Positions 9,263 to 17,572 of a stretch of DNA of 64,000 nucleotides are shown here, in pieces. Each line of letters opens with the position of its first letter. The first letter of the stretch is position 1. Source of the stretch: Kitasatospora kifunensis (GTDB lineage Bacteria > Actinomycetota > Actinomycetes > Streptomycetales > Streptomycetaceae). Below the pieces are notes generated by a model that did not search any database, had not been told where the DNA came from, and saw only the letters and a list, made by a program, of their open reading frames with translations. The DNA is taken from NCBI RefSeq assembly GCF_014203855.1, contig NZ_JACHJV010000002.1, forward strand, positions 186,001-250,000, read 5' to 3'. A program made the translations under genes and the position numbers.

Positions 9263-9304
9263 CCTGTACCTGTACCTGTACCTGTACCTGTACCTGTACC
9301 TGTA
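9263..9304. repeat. Hexanucleotide microsatellite (cctgta)7
   Basis: Seven perfect copies of cctgta plus a partial eighth lie in the gap between the small hypothetical gene (start 9234, minus strand) and the stop of the phosphatase gene at 9356. On the plus strand the repeat has no stop in frame and could be read as alternating Leu-Tyr, but there is no supporting gene context. Confidence 0.95.
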
Positions 9305-9355
9305 CCTGGACACGACCGTACGGGCAGGACGGCCTGGCGCGCGAGCCGGGCCCGG

Positions 9356-11482
9356 CTATGCCGCGGCGGGTTCGGTCAGGTCCTGTTCGGTCCAGATGAT
9401 CTTGCCCTCGGGGGCGAAGCGGGTGCCCCAGCGTTCGGTGAGCTGGGCGACCAGGAGCAGGCCCCGGCCGCCTTCGTCGAAGAGCTTGGCCCGGCGCAGG
9501 CGAGGGGAGGTGCCGCTGGCGTCGGAGACCTCGCAGATCAGCCGGCGGTCGCGGATCAGGCGCAGTCGGATCGGGGAGGCGCCGTAGCGGATGGCGTTGG
9601 TGACCAACTCGGTGACGACCAGTTCGGTGGTGAACGCCAGCTCCTCCAGGCCCCAGGCGGCGAGCCGCTCGGTGGCGTGGTGGCGGGCCCGGGCGACGGC
9701 GGCCGGGTCGGCGGGGATGTCCCAGGTGGCGATCCGGGAGGCGTCGATGGTGCGGGTGCGGGCGATCAGCAGCGCGACGTCATCGTGCGGCGGGTCGGGG
9801 AGCAGGGTGTGCAGCAGGCCGTCGCAGGTCTGCGGTAGCGAGGTGCCGGGGCCGGTGAGGGGATGCAGCGCGGCGGACCAGTCGGTCCCCGCGCGCCGGC
9901 CCGTGACCAGGCCCGCGGTGTAGAGCGCGAGGCAACTGCCTTCGGTGAGTTCGAGTTCCACGGTTTCGAAGCCGATCGCGCCGCTGCCCAGCGGTGGGCC
10001 GGCGGTGAGCGGCACCATGCGGGTCGTGCCGTCGGGGTGGACGGTGAGCGGCGCCGGGTGGCCGGCGCTGGCGATCGTGCACCGGCGCGAGGTCGGGTCG
10101 TAGACCGCGTAGAGGCAGCTTGCCCCGGTGCCCCGGGCCTGTCGGTCGATGCTGTCGTGGCCGGTGTTGTCATGTTCTGGGGCCTGGCGTTCCTGGTCGA
10201 GCTGGGTCACCAGGCCGTCCAGGTGGGTGAGGAGTTCGTCGGGTGGCAGGTCGAGGTCGGCCAGGGTCCGGACCGCGGTGCGCAGCCGTCCCATGGTGGC
10301 GGCGGCGTTGAGTCCGCGGTCCGCCACGTCGCCCACGACCAGCGCGGTGCGCGCGCCGGAGAGCGGGATGACGTCGAACCAGACGCCGCCGATGTCCCGT
10401 TGGGAGTCGGCGGGCAGATAGCGGGAGGCCGTCTCCACCGCCGACTGCTCGAGCACCCGCGACGGCAGCAGATCGCGCTGCAGGGCGAGGGCGACGTTGC
10501 GTTCGCGGGCGTAGCGGCGGGCGTTGTCGATGCAGTTGCCCGCCCTGGCGGTGATCTCCTCGGCGAGCAGCAGGTCGTCCTCGTCGAAGGGCTCGGCCTG
10601 CCGGTGGCGGGCGAAGTGGGCCAGGCCCAGCGTGCCGCCGCGGGCTGTGATCGGGACGACCAGGACGGAGTGGATGACGTGGCCGCGCGCCGCGGGCGCC
10701 AGTTGGGTGCGCTCCTGCGGGGTGGTCAGGTGCAGCGAGGGCTTCCCACGGGCCAGTGCGCGCGCCTGCGCGGAGATCCTCGGGTAGACGGCGGGCTGGC
10801 CGGGCAGCAGGGGTGTCTCGGGGCAGCCGCCAGGGCAGCCGCCCAGGACGGAGCGCTGAGCGCAGCGGCGCAGCACGAGGCCGGGGCGGCGGAGGTCGGG
10901 ATCCTCGCCGCGGAGCACCGCCTCGTCGAGGTCGACGGCTGCGAAGTCGGCGAAGTCGCCGACGGTGACGGTCACCAGTTCCTGGGCGGTGCAGGTCACG
11001 TCGAGGGTGGCGCCGATCCGGGTGCAGGCCTCGTTGGCCAGGGCCAGGCGGTGGCGTGCCCGGTCCTCGCGCGTGATGTCCAGCGCCGAGACCGACAGCC
11101 CGATGACCGCCCCTGACGGGTCGTTGAGCGGGATGACGGTGTGGACCCAGGTGCGTTCCCGGCTCTGGCCCGGCGCGCGGAAGCGGGTCGTGGTGTGGCT
11201 GGGCTCGTTGGTCCGCAGCGCGCGTTCACAGAGTCGGCTGATCTCGAAGAACGGTTGGTAGGGCAGCAGTTCGCGCAGCCGACGCCCCTTCATCCGGGCT
11301 TCGCTCAGGCCGCTCAGGCGGACCAGCTCCTGGTTGACGCCGACGATCCTGTTGCGGCTGTCGTAGATGGCGGAGGCGAACGGCGACTGGATGAACGCGC
11401 GTTCGCGCAGGCGGGTCAGCAGGAGCGGATCCGGTCGCGGAGCGGACGCGCTGGTGGTGGCCCGGTCGGTGTGGGTACTCAT
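9356..11482 (-). CDS. PAS-GAF-SpoIIE phosphatase with C-terminal anti-sigma-like HATPase domain
   Basis: A 708-aa stress-signalling protein combining a sensor, a phosphatase and an RsbW-like kinase domain. Order: PAS (about residues 30-150; IVGVNQELVRLSGLSEARMK), GAF (about 165-340), PP2C/SpoIIE (about 350-575; FDVIPLSGARTALVVGDVAD and PHDDVALLIART) and HATPase_c (about 595-705; TELVVTELVTNAIRYGA, EVSDAS, DEGGRGLLLV). The ATG at 11482 has AGGAG 9 nt upstream and is preferred to one 24 codons earlier. A Cys-rich insertion within the GAF domain (CAQRSVLGGCPGGCPE) adds several closely spaced cysteines and could be redox- or metal-responsive, which is only inference. This is the third SpoIIE phosphatase in 11.5 kb. 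Confidence 0.87.
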   Translation of the reverse strand: MSTHTDRATTSASAPRPDPLLLTRLRERAFIQSPFASAIYDSRNRIVGVNQELVRLSGLSEARMKGRRLRELLPYQPFFEISRLCERALRTNEPSHTTTRFRAPGQSRERTWVHTVIPLNDPSGAVIGLSVSALDITREDRARHRLALANEACTRIGATLDVTCTAQELVTVTVGDFADFAAVDLDEAVLRGEDPDLRRPGLVLRRCAQRSVLGGCPGGCPETPLLPGQPAVYPRISAQARALARGKPSLHLTTPQERTQLAPAARGHVIHSVLVVPITARGGTLGLAHFARHRQAEPFDEDDLLLAEEITARAGNCIDNARRYARERNVALALQRDLLPSRVLEQSAVETASRYLPADSQRDIGGVWFDVIPLSGARTALVVGDVADRGLNAAATMGRLRTAVRTLADLDLPPDELLTHLDGLVTQLDQERQAPEHDNTGHDSIDRQARGTGASCLYAVYDPTSRRCTIASAGHPAPLTVHPDGTTRMVPLTAGPPLGSGAIGFETVELELTEGSCLALYTAGLVTGRRAGTDWSAALHPLTGPGTSLPQTCDGLLHTLLPDPPHDDVALLIARTRTIDASRIATWDIPADPAAVARARHHATERLAAWGLEELAFTTELVVTELVTNAIRYGASPIRLRLIRDRRLICEVSDASGTSPRLRRAKLFDEGGRGLLLVAQLTERWGTRFAPEGKIIWTEQDLTEPAAA

Positions 11483-11546
11483 GGCGGTCGTCTCCTGTCT
11501 GCCGTGCCGGGGGGCGTGGTCGGCTGCCGTCGCTGGCCGCGGGGCC

Positions 11547-11582
11547 ACCCCCACGCCAGGGGCCGGGCCCTGGCGTGGGGGT
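11547..11582 (-). terminator. Perfect 15-bp hairpin terminator
   Basis: Perfect inverted repeat with arms ACCCCCACGCCAGGG and its complement around a 6-nt loop. It lies 28 nt beyond the stop of the secreted-protein gene at 11610 and before the start of the phosphatase gene. There is no U-tract, which is common for actinomycete terminators. It probably insulates the two minus-strand genes. Confidence 0.75.
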
Positions 11583-11609
11583 CCGGTGATCGGGCCCTGC
11601 TGTCGCGTG

Positions 11610-12389
11610 TTACTGCTTGGGTGAGCTCTCCGCCGGCGGTGTGGCGACGGGTGTGTCGCCGGGCTGCGGGGTGCTGTCGTGGGGGCCGGGGGTGCCGGGG
11701 TGGTTGGTGGGTTCGTTCTGGTGCAGGTTCGGCCCGCGGACCAGCTGGGCGTTCGCGCCGGTGCAGGAGGCCTTCTCGTCAGGGGTCATGGCGCGGCTCT
11801 TGACGACGACGGCGTTGCTGACGCCGTCGGTGCCGTTGGCGGTGGGGCTGGTGACGGTGTCCTTCCAGAACCAGTAGTAGTGGCCCCAGTGCGGGTTGTC
11901 GTAGTGCGTCTGCCACTTGCCCGAGACCTGTTGCATGGCCTGGGCGCGCGAGATCCAGCCGACCTCGCCGGGCTGGACGGTCATGCCCAGGGAGCCGCTG
12001 TCGCTGTGGGAGGTCGTCCGGGTGTGCCCGTACTTCGCGGTGACGCTCGCCTCGACGATGCCCGCGATCTTGCCGCCGGCGGTGACGGAGACGTCGAGGG
12101 AGTCGGAGGAGCCGACCGTGTCGGACCAGCCCAGGCCCTGCGAGGCGGGGGAGGAGCTGCAGTTGTAGAGGGTGTCGGAGACCTGGCGGTAGTCGCCGAG
12201 GTAGGCCCGGTCGACGACCGGGTCGTTGAAGGTGCACTTTCCGGTGCCGCTGGCGCAGTCGGCCATCAGCTGCTCGACGGTGGGGTCGCTGCTCGCGGCG
12301 GCGGGCAGGGTGGCGAGGGACAGGGCGGCGGTGGCGGCCACGCCCAGGGCCGTCAGTCGCGCGCCGAGACGGATCGGCTTGTTCGTCAT
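11610..12389 (-). CDS. Secreted protein of unknown function, Ser/Thr-rich beta pattern
   Basis: Exported protein of 259 aa with a typical Sec signal (MTNKPIRLGARLTALGVAAT, then hydrophobic residues ending LPAAASS). The mature part alternates Ser/Thr with hydrophobic residues (SLDVSVTAGGKIAGIVEASV, then TAKYGHTRTTSHSDSG and SLGMTVQPGEVGWISR). That pattern resembles the amphipathic strands of aerolysin/ETX-MTX2-type pore-forming proteins, but family membership is not established. Four Cys residues precede or follow this core (CASGTGKC, NCSSS, SCTGA). The last 45 residues are a Pro/Thr/His-rich tail, possibly wall-associated. AGAGGTG lies 7 nt before the ATG. It is followed by a strong hairpin and appears monocistronic. 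Confidence 0.75.
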   Translation of the reverse strand: MTNKPIRLGARLTALGVAATAALSLATLPAAASSDPTVEQLMADCASGTGKCTFNDPVVDRAYLGDYRQVSDTLYNCSSSPASQGLGWSDTVGSSDSLDVSVTAGGKIAGIVEASVTAKYGHTRTTSHSDSGSLGMTVQPGEVGWISRAQAMQQVSGKWQTHYDNPHWGHYYWFWKDTVTSPTANGTDGVSNAVVVKSRAMTPDEKASCTGANAQLVRGPNLHQNEPTNHPGTPGPHDSTPQPGDTPVATPPAESSPKQ

Positions 12390-12810
12390 AGGGGTTCACC
12401 TCTGGCCGGGAGTGGTCGGCCCCCGTGGCGCGGCCAGTGTTCGTCGCGGGGGCTCTGCCGCGCGTCACCGCCGCCTTGCCCGTTCGCAAGGGGGGCGGGT
12501 GCGCGGTGCTGTCCACGGTGGGGCCGGTGGCGGCCCGGCAGTATCCACCGATCGGTGGACCAGGTGGTGGAACGTGCCACCGGACGGACCCGACCGGGGT
12601 GGACCATCGGCCCGTCCACCATCGGCCCGTTCGCCATCACCCGGGCCCTCCACCAACCGGGCGAAGGCTGACGGCCGGTCACGGTGTGAGGCTGGGGTGA
12701 CGGCGCCGAGGTAGCCACCCCTCGGGGCGCCTCAACAGCCGCCCTCGCGGTGGCCCGGCACCGCCCTCCACGAACCAACACCGCTCCGTGGAGCCGATAT
12801 CGAGAAGAGG
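12390..12810. other. Intergenic region between divergent secreted-protein genes
   Basis: 421 bp separate two divergently transcribed exported proteins. It contains an imperfect direct repeat around cggcccgtccaccat (about 12605-12640) but no gene with a convincing ribosome binding site. Promoters for both neighbours must lie here; I could not assign clear -10/-35 boxes. Confidence 0.5.
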
Positions 12811-13290
12811 ATGTCGATTCCCATGCGTATCAACGCCATAGCGGCCTGCTCGGCGACCGCCCTGTGCGGCGCCCTCGCCCTGACCCCGGCCGTGGCCTCG
12901 GCCTGCGTGACCGCGGGCTCGACCCCGGGCGTGGCCAAGGTCGCGGTCCAGACGCGCACGGCCCACCCGGGGCAGACCGTCTCCATCCTGGGCTCCTGCG
13001 CCAAGCGTCCCGGAGCCGTCCTGAAGTCAGTCACCTCCAACGCCGGAAACGTGCAGATCACCGACCGCAACCCGCAGCACATCCGCGGCACGCTGCGCAT
13101 TGCCTTCGGGCCCAGTGACTACCACGTGGTCCTGGTCTGCAACAACAGCCAGGCCGGCACCCTGCTGCCCGTCACCGCCGCGCCCGCTCCCGCAGCGGCG
13201 AGCAAGCCGGCTCAGCAGCAGCAACACCACTGTCAGGCAAGCCAGTTCGCCGTTCCGTACGGCGTGCGTGGCTGGCACTGCGGCCGTTGA
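12811..13290 (+). CDS. Small secreted protein, Cys-containing, unknown function
   Basis: Exported protein of about 159 aa. The signal peptide (MRINAIAACSATALCGALAL to ASA) is followed by a core of about 85 residues with TVSILGSCAKRPGAVLKSVT, GTLRIAFGPSDYHVVLVCNN and a C-terminal Ala/Pro/Gln-rich linker ending in a short Cys-containing segment (HHCQASQFAVPYGVRGWHCG). The core looks like a compact beta-sandwich with one disulphide, which is inference. Either ATG 12811 or ATG 12823 could be the start: GAGAAGAGG directly abuts the first and is about 11 nt before the second. The signal peptide fits both. No domain is recognised. Confidence 0.7.
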   Translation: MSIPMRINAIAACSATALCGALALTPAVASACVTAGSTPGVAKVAVQTRTAHPGQTVSILGSCAKRPGAVLKSVTSNAGNVQITDRNPQHIRGTLRIAFGPSDYHVVLVCNNSQAGTLLPVTAAPAPAAASKPAQQQQHHCQASQFAVPYGVRGWHCGR

Positions 13291-13386
13291 GCATCGGCAG
13301 TTGACAACTGGTCGTTGGCCACTGGCTGTTGACCACCGGGCGCGGGCCATGACGATCGCCTGCGGCTGGTCCAGAAAGGAGGAGCC

Positions 13387-14397
13387 ATGCGCTGGCGCGA
13401 CTTGTACGTGTCCGGAGTGGGCGTGGCGCTGCCCGGATCGGTCAGCGCACGGCAGGCGATCGCCGAGGGGCTGTACACCCGCGAGCAGTGGGAGGCCGGC
13501 GGGATGCTGTCCGCCGCCGTCGCCGCCGAGGGCGACACGGCGGTGGACCTCGCGGTCACCGCGGCCCGCGAGGCGCTGGACCAGGGCAGGTGCCGGGCCG
13601 GCGACCTCGGCCTGATCCTGCATGCCTCGCTCCTTGCGGGCGGCCCCGACATCTGGAACCCGGCCAGCTACATCCAGCGCGAACTGGTCGCCACACACGC
13701 CTTCGTGGCGGGGGTGCGCGATGCCTCCAACGGTGGCATGGCCTCCTTCGAGCTGGCGGCCGCGTACCTGTCGGCCCGACCGGTCGGGTTCGCCCTGCTG
13801 ACCGCCGCCGACCTCTGGCCGGCCTGCTACCTCAACCGCTGGCACTACGCCTCGTGTGTCTTCGGAGACGGCGCAGGCGCTCTGCTGCTCTCCCGTACGG
13901 GTGGTTTCGCGCGGGTGCTGGCCACCGCCACGGCCAGTGACCCGGAACTGGAGGCGCTCTCGCGCGGCGCCGTACCGGTGGGAACCTACCCGCCACGGCC
14001 CGGCGAGACCATCGACCTCAACCAGCGCGCGGCCAGGTACCTGGAGACCCACGGACGCGAGGAGACCTGCGTCCGGGTGTCGCGGGGATTCGGCACCGTC
14101 GTCCACGATCTGCTGGCGCAACTCGGCATGGAACCACGGGACATCGACCGGATCGTCACCGCGCACGTCGCCCGTGACCGCATCCGCGACCAACTCGCCG
14201 CGATCTGCCCGGACTGCGGGCTGGAGCGCACCACCTGGGAGTTCGCCCGCACGGTCGGCCACCTGGGCGCCGCCGACCAGTTCGCCGGCCTGCACCACCT
14301 GCAGCGCAGCCAGAGCCTCACCCCGGGCGACCACGTCCTGCTGCTGGGCGTGGGAGTCGGCTTCACCTGGAGCGCCGCGATGCTCGAAGTCACCTGA
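13387..14397 (+). CDS. KAS III-like acyltransferase with Ser in place of the active-site Cys
   Basis: Thiolase-fold enzyme of the ketoacyl-ACP synthase III family (336 aa). In typical members the catalytic Cys precedes NGG; here the aligned segment reads RDASNGGMASFE, placing Ser114 at the nucleophile position. His260 (VTAHVARDRI) matches the first active-site His. The usual Asn motif is replaced by GHLGAADQ, with His292 and Asp297. Ser-type relatives such as DpsC of anthracycline biosynthesis are known to use a Ser nucleophile, so an acyl-CoA transferase or starter-unit role is more likely than standard condensation. The ATG has a near-perfect AAAGGAGGAG upstream. No ACP, ketosynthase or other polyketide gene lies nearby, so it is an orphan. 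Confidence 0.8.
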   Translation: MRWRDLYVSGVGVALPGSVSARQAIAEGLYTREQWEAGGMLSAAVAAEGDTAVDLAVTAAREALDQGRCRAGDLGLILHASLLAGGPDIWNPASYIQRELVATHAFVAGVRDASNGGMASFELAAAYLSARPVGFALLTAADLWPACYLNRWHYASCVFGDGAGALLLSRTGGFARVLATATASDPELEALSRGAVPVGTYPPRPGETIDLNQRAARYLETHGREETCVRVSRGFGTVVHDLLAQLGMEPRDIDRIVTAHVARDRIRDQLAAICPDCGLERTTWEFARTVGHLGAADQFAGLHHLQRSQSLTPGDHVLLLGVGVGFTWSAAMLEVT

Positions 14398-14411
14398 CCG
14401 GCACGGTCGCG

Positions 14412-14465
14412 GCGCTCCTCGGCTCTTGAGGAGCGCATCAACCTCCGCGTGACCGGTTGATGCGC
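14412..14465 (+). terminator. Two overlapping hairpins sharing a common GCGC arm
   Basis: Arms GCGCTCCTC (14412-14420) and GAGGAGCGC (14428-14436) form one perfect 9-bp stem. GCGCATCAACC (14433-14443) and GGTTGATGCGC (14455-14465) form a second perfect 11-bp stem. They share bases 14433-14436, so both cannot be fully paired at once. The position just after the KAS III-like stop suggests transcription termination; mutual exclusion would also suit an attenuator before the membrane-protein gene. Confidence 0.65.
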
Positions 14466-14538
14466 CACGCCCGTTGAGTCCGATGCCTGCCGAGTCCCAT
14501 GCCTGTTGAGTCCACGCCCACCGATGCGAGGAAGTCCG

Positions 14539-15312
14539 ATGTCCCACCCGCTGATCGACTGCACCCGGCAGCCCGAGCTGTCGCCGGGCGCCGCCTGGCG
14601 CACCGTCAGGAGGCGCTGTTCGCAGGGTTTCGGGGTCGGGCGTGACCCGCTGCCTGCCGCCCTGGTGGGGCTGACCATGGTGACCGGGATGCTGGACGCC
14701 ATCAGCTACCTGGGCCTGGGCCGGGTGTTCATCGCCATGATGACGGGCAACGTCGTCTTCCTCGGCCTCGCGTTCGGCAAGACCGTCGAAGCCTCCGTCC
14801 CCGGCCCGGCGGTGGCCATCGTCAGCTTCGCCCTGGGTATCGTACTGGCCGCCCGTACCGCGAAGTTGGCCACCCAACGCGCGCGTCAGCACTGGTTCTT
14901 CCACGCCATGGCCGTCGAGTGCGCTCTGCTGGCCGGCGCCACCGCGGTGGCCGCGCTCGCCCCGCCCGCCGCGGCCACCACGCGTTACCTGGTGATCGCG
15001 CTGCTCGCGCTCGCGATGGGCGCGCGCTGCTCCACGGTGCGCAGGCTGAACGTGGCGGACTTCCCGATCACCGTCGGACTCACCGGCGCGCTGATCGCGT
15101 TCGTCCACGACTGCCCGCTGTCGGGTGGCGAGCGTGCGCGGGCGGCGCGCCGACTCGGCGTCGTGCTGGCGATGGGGGTCGGCGCGACCGTGGGCGGCTT
15201 CCTGATGACGGCGGTGGGGCTGCGTTGGTCCCTACTGGCGGTGCTGTGCGTGGTGGCCGCCATCACCCTCGCCGTGCGGCTGCATCCGGCCGGGCCTACC
15301 GGCGGCAACTGA
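14539..15312 (+). CDS. DUF1275 (YoaK-like) membrane protein
   Basis: Integral membrane protein of about 257 aa in the DUF1275 family, whose function is not established. The hallmark appears in the first helix region (MVTGMLDAISYLGLGRVFIA, then MMTGNVVFLGLAFG). Six hydrophobic segments are visible, ending with LLAVLCVVAAITLAVRL. The ATG at 14539 is chosen because GAGGAAG lies 4 nt upstream; a longer in-frame version starting at 14506 lacks a ribosome binding site. About 140 bp separate it from the KAS III-like gene, with overlapping hairpins between them, so co-transcription may be conditional. Confidence 0.85.
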   Translation: MSHPLIDCTRQPELSPGAAWRTVRRRCSQGFGVGRDPLPAALVGLTMVTGMLDAISYLGLGRVFIAMMTGNVVFLGLAFGKTVEASVPGPAVAIVSFALGIVLAARTAKLATQRARQHWFFHAMAVECALLAGATAVAALAPPAAATTRYLVIALLALAMGARCSTVRRLNVADFPITVGLTGALIAFVHDCPLSGGERARAARRLGVVLAMGVGATVGGFLMTAVGLRWSLLAVLCVVAAITLAVRLHPAGPTGGN

Positions 15313-15567
15313 CGTGCTGTCCAAGGGACATGCGCCAACGGGCTCGCGTCAACAGCTGACGCGGTCGTGCGGGTGGTGGGGGCGACGTCGTCCGCTCGTT
15401 CCGTCGATCGGTTGACGTGGGTGCGTGCCCGTCCCCGAGAGGCTGGTCAGGTGCCCGGCTGCGGATCTCGTGGCGGGCCTGGCGGTTCGGCGCTCCGCAG
15501 GGGTGTGACCTGCAGGGGTGTGAGGCGAACCGGCAGAACCGATGAACGATCGAAAAGAGGCCCTGAC

Positions 15568-16221
15568 ATGGGTGATCTGCTGCTCATTCGCCACGGCGAG
15601 ACCGAGTGGAGCCGCACCGGGCGGCACACCGGAAACACGGACGTGGCGCTGACCCGCTGCGGACTGGCGCAGGCGCAGGCCGTCGGCGGTGCGCTGGCCG
15701 CCTACCGGCCGGTCCTCGTCCTGGTCAGTCCGCTGCAGCGGGCGGTGCAGACGGCGGTGCAGGCCGGCCTGCCCGATCTGCGGATCACCGCCGATCTGCG
15801 GGAGTGGGACTACGGTGGCTACGAAGGCGTGACCACGGCCGAGATCCAGCGGCGGCGGCCCGGCTGGGACCTGTGGAACGACGGAACGGTCCCCGGCGAC
15901 GCCGAACACCCCGGCGAGAGCCTCACGCAGGTCGCCGCCCGCTGCGACCGGGTGCTGGCACGGATCGCACCGTTCCTGGGCGGCGCGGGAGCGCAGGAGA
16001 CCGGTGACGTGGTGCTCGTTTCGCACGGCCACCTGCTGCGGGTGCTGACCGCGCGGTATCTGGGGCTGGCGCCCTGTCGCGGTGCGCTGTTCACGCTCGA
16101 CAACGCCGCGGTGTGCCGGCTCGGTACCGAACACGGCCGCCCGGCGGTCCGCGGCTGGAACCTGCCCACCCGCGCGGTCGCGACGCAGGCACCGCCGAGC
16201 CCGACGGCCTCGGCGGCTTAG
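15568..16221 (+). CDS. Histidine phosphatase (phosphoglycerate-mutase-like)
   Basis: Branch-1 histidine phosphatase of 217 aa. The phosphoacceptor motif LLIRHGETEWS is at the N-terminus, the acid region is DLREWDYGGYEG, and the second catalytic His is in VLVSHGHLLRVL. The fold is typical of broad phosphomonoesterases (SixA/CobC/PhoE-like) rather than glycolytic mutase, as it is shorter and lacks the mutase insertions. The ATG at 15568 has AAAGAGG upstream; the ORF extends further but without conserved sequence. It stands between the DUF1275 gene and two universal stress protein genes on the same strand, each with its own leader. Confidence 0.85.
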   Translation: MGDLLLIRHGETEWSRTGRHTGNTDVALTRCGLAQAQAVGGALAAYRPVLVLVSPLQRAVQTAVQAGLPDLRITADLREWDYGGYEGVTTAEIQRRRPGWDLWNDGTVPGDAEHPGESLTQVAARCDRVLARIAPFLGGAGAQETGDVVLVSHGHLLRVLTARYLGLAPCRGALFTLDNAAVCRLGTEHGRPAVRGWNLPTRAVATQAPPSPTASAA

Positions 16222-16419
16222 GCGCCTCCACCGGCGGATCGGCTGATCGGCGGACAGACCCGCTCGGGCTCGGCTCATAGCGTGGTCAGTAGGGCCCCGA
16301 GGGTCAGCGACAGCAGCCGATCACGGGGCCACCCCACGGCCCGGATCGGACGGGCCCCAGGGAACGGGCCGCACGGAAACGGACCCGCGGAAAGCCGAAT
16401 CACGGAAACGGAGAGTGAC

Positions 16420-16974
16420 ATGTCGGTACTCGTCAAGCGTGTGGTGGTGGGCGTGGACGGCTCGGAGGGCAGCCTGGCTGCGTTGAAGCAGGCCGCGTAC
16501 GAGGCCATCCGCCACCGTGCCGAGCTGTGCCCGGTGCTGGCCTGGGAGCTGCCCGGTGGTGAGGTGCTCGCCTCCTCGCAGCCCACGCCCTTCCCGGCCT
16601 TCAAGGACGTATGCCACCGCGCGGAGCAGGAGGCCGAGGGCCGCCTGGCGGCCGCGTGCGAGGCCGTCCTCACGGAGATCCCGGAGATCCCGGACAGCCT
16701 GGACAGCCTGGACGTCCATCCTCGGGTCCTGCGCGCGCAGCCAGGACCGGCACTGGTCGCCTGCTCGCAACGGAGTACCGACCTGCTCGTGGTGGGAGTC
16801 GGCGGACACGGCCGGGTCTACCGGCTGCGCCACCGTTCGGCCCGCCGGCACTGCCTCAAGCACGCGCACTGCCCGGTCCTGGTGGTGTCCCGGACCCCGC
16901 ACTCCACGCCCGCCCCGGACAGCCCGGGTGCCGCCTCGGTGCGCGAACTGCCGCTGCCGACGAAGCTTCGGTAG
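16420..16974 (+). CDS. Universal stress protein (UspA family)
   Basis: Single-domain UspA protein of 184 aa. The start VKRVVVGVDGSEGSLAAL carries the conserved Asp and the first strand. The C-terminal core reads DLLVVGVGGHGRV, then HCPVLVVSRT. The usual ATP-binding pattern G-x2-G-x9-G-S/T is degenerate here: after GGHG the later Gly is Arg (RHRS), so nucleotide binding is uncertain. Residues 85-95 hold a small repeat (EIPEIPDSLDSLD) from short DNA duplications. It is followed after 76 nt by a second Usp gene, suggesting a stress-response pair. Confidence 0.85.
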   Translation: MSVLVKRVVVGVDGSEGSLAALKQAAYEAIRHRAELCPVLAWELPGGEVLASSQPTPFPAFKDVCHRAEQEAEGRLAAACEAVLTEIPEIPDSLDSLDVHPRVLRAQPGPALVACSQRSTDLLVVGVGGHGRVYRLRHRSARRHCLKHAHCPVLVVSRTPHSTPAPDSPGAASVRELPLPTKLR

Positions 16975-17050
16975 GCCGAGGCGCCGAACTGACCGAGGTC
17001 AACGGCCCGTTCGTCGCCGGGCGGGTCAACACGAAGGGAACGAAGGGGAC

Positions 17051-17572
17051 ATGAGTAGCACCGTGAGCCGCGTCGTGGTCGGAGTGAACGGATCCAAGGA
17101 CAGTCTGGCCGCGCTGCGCAAGGGCGCGGAGGAGGCCCGGCGCCACCACGCGGAGTTCCAGCCGGTCATCGCCTACTCCTCCACCCAGGGCGACTACATC
17201 GACCTGCGGTGGCCGCCCGAGGGTGCCATGGCCAGGCAACTGCACGACACCGCCTACGTGAAGCTGATCGACGCCTGCGAGCGCGCCCTCGGCGGCTTGC
17301 CGCACGACCTGGACTGCTCGCCGACGGCCGCGCTCGGACCGGTGGGTCCGCTGCTGGTGGACGCCGCCCGGGGCGAGGGCACCCTGCTGGTGCTGGGCAA
17401 TGGCTCGCCCAGCGTGGTGCACCGGATCCTGAAGGGCTCGGTGAGCCGCTACTGCGTACGGCACTGCAACTGCCCGGTGCTGGTCGTCCCGCACCAGGAC
17501 CCGCACCAGGACCCGCACCAGGATCCGTACCGGGACCCGCACCAGGACCGGGACTTGGATGGCAGGCGCTAG
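17051..17572 (+). CDS. Universal stress protein (UspA family) with His-Gln-Asp-Pro repeat tail
   Basis: UspA protein of 173 aa beginning SSTVSRVVVGVNGSKDSLAA and ending its domain with VRHCNCPVLVVPHQD. The nucleotide-binding region reads LGNGSPSVV, then LKGS, closer to the consensus than its neighbour. Beyond the domain, five 12-bp repeats encode a run of HQDP-type units, giving a charged tail of about 25 residues that is not part of the family. The ATG has GAAGGGGAC just before it. The stop overlaps by 4 nt the stop region of the convergent transporter gene at 17569. Confidence 0.85.
   Translation: MSSTVSRVVVGVNGSKDSLAALRKGAEEARRHHAEFQPVIAYSSTQGDYIDLRWPPEGAMARQLHDTAYVKLIDACERALGGLPHDLDCSPTAALGPVGPLLVDAARGEGTLLVLGNGSPSVVHRILKGSVSRYCVRHCNCPVLVVPHQDPHQDPHQDPYRDPHQDRDLDGRR
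17492..17551. repeat. 12-bp in-frame tandem repeat in the Usp gene
   Basis: Five copies of caccaggacccg with minor changes. The unit is a multiple of three, so the reading frame is kept and the copies lengthen the protein tail. Confidence 0.92.

Noticed and set aside
9263..9304. Reading the cctgta repeat as a Leu-Tyr-rich peptide gene
   Set aside because: No ribosome binding site, no gene-like sequence beyond the repeat, and it lies opposite the phosphatase gene end.
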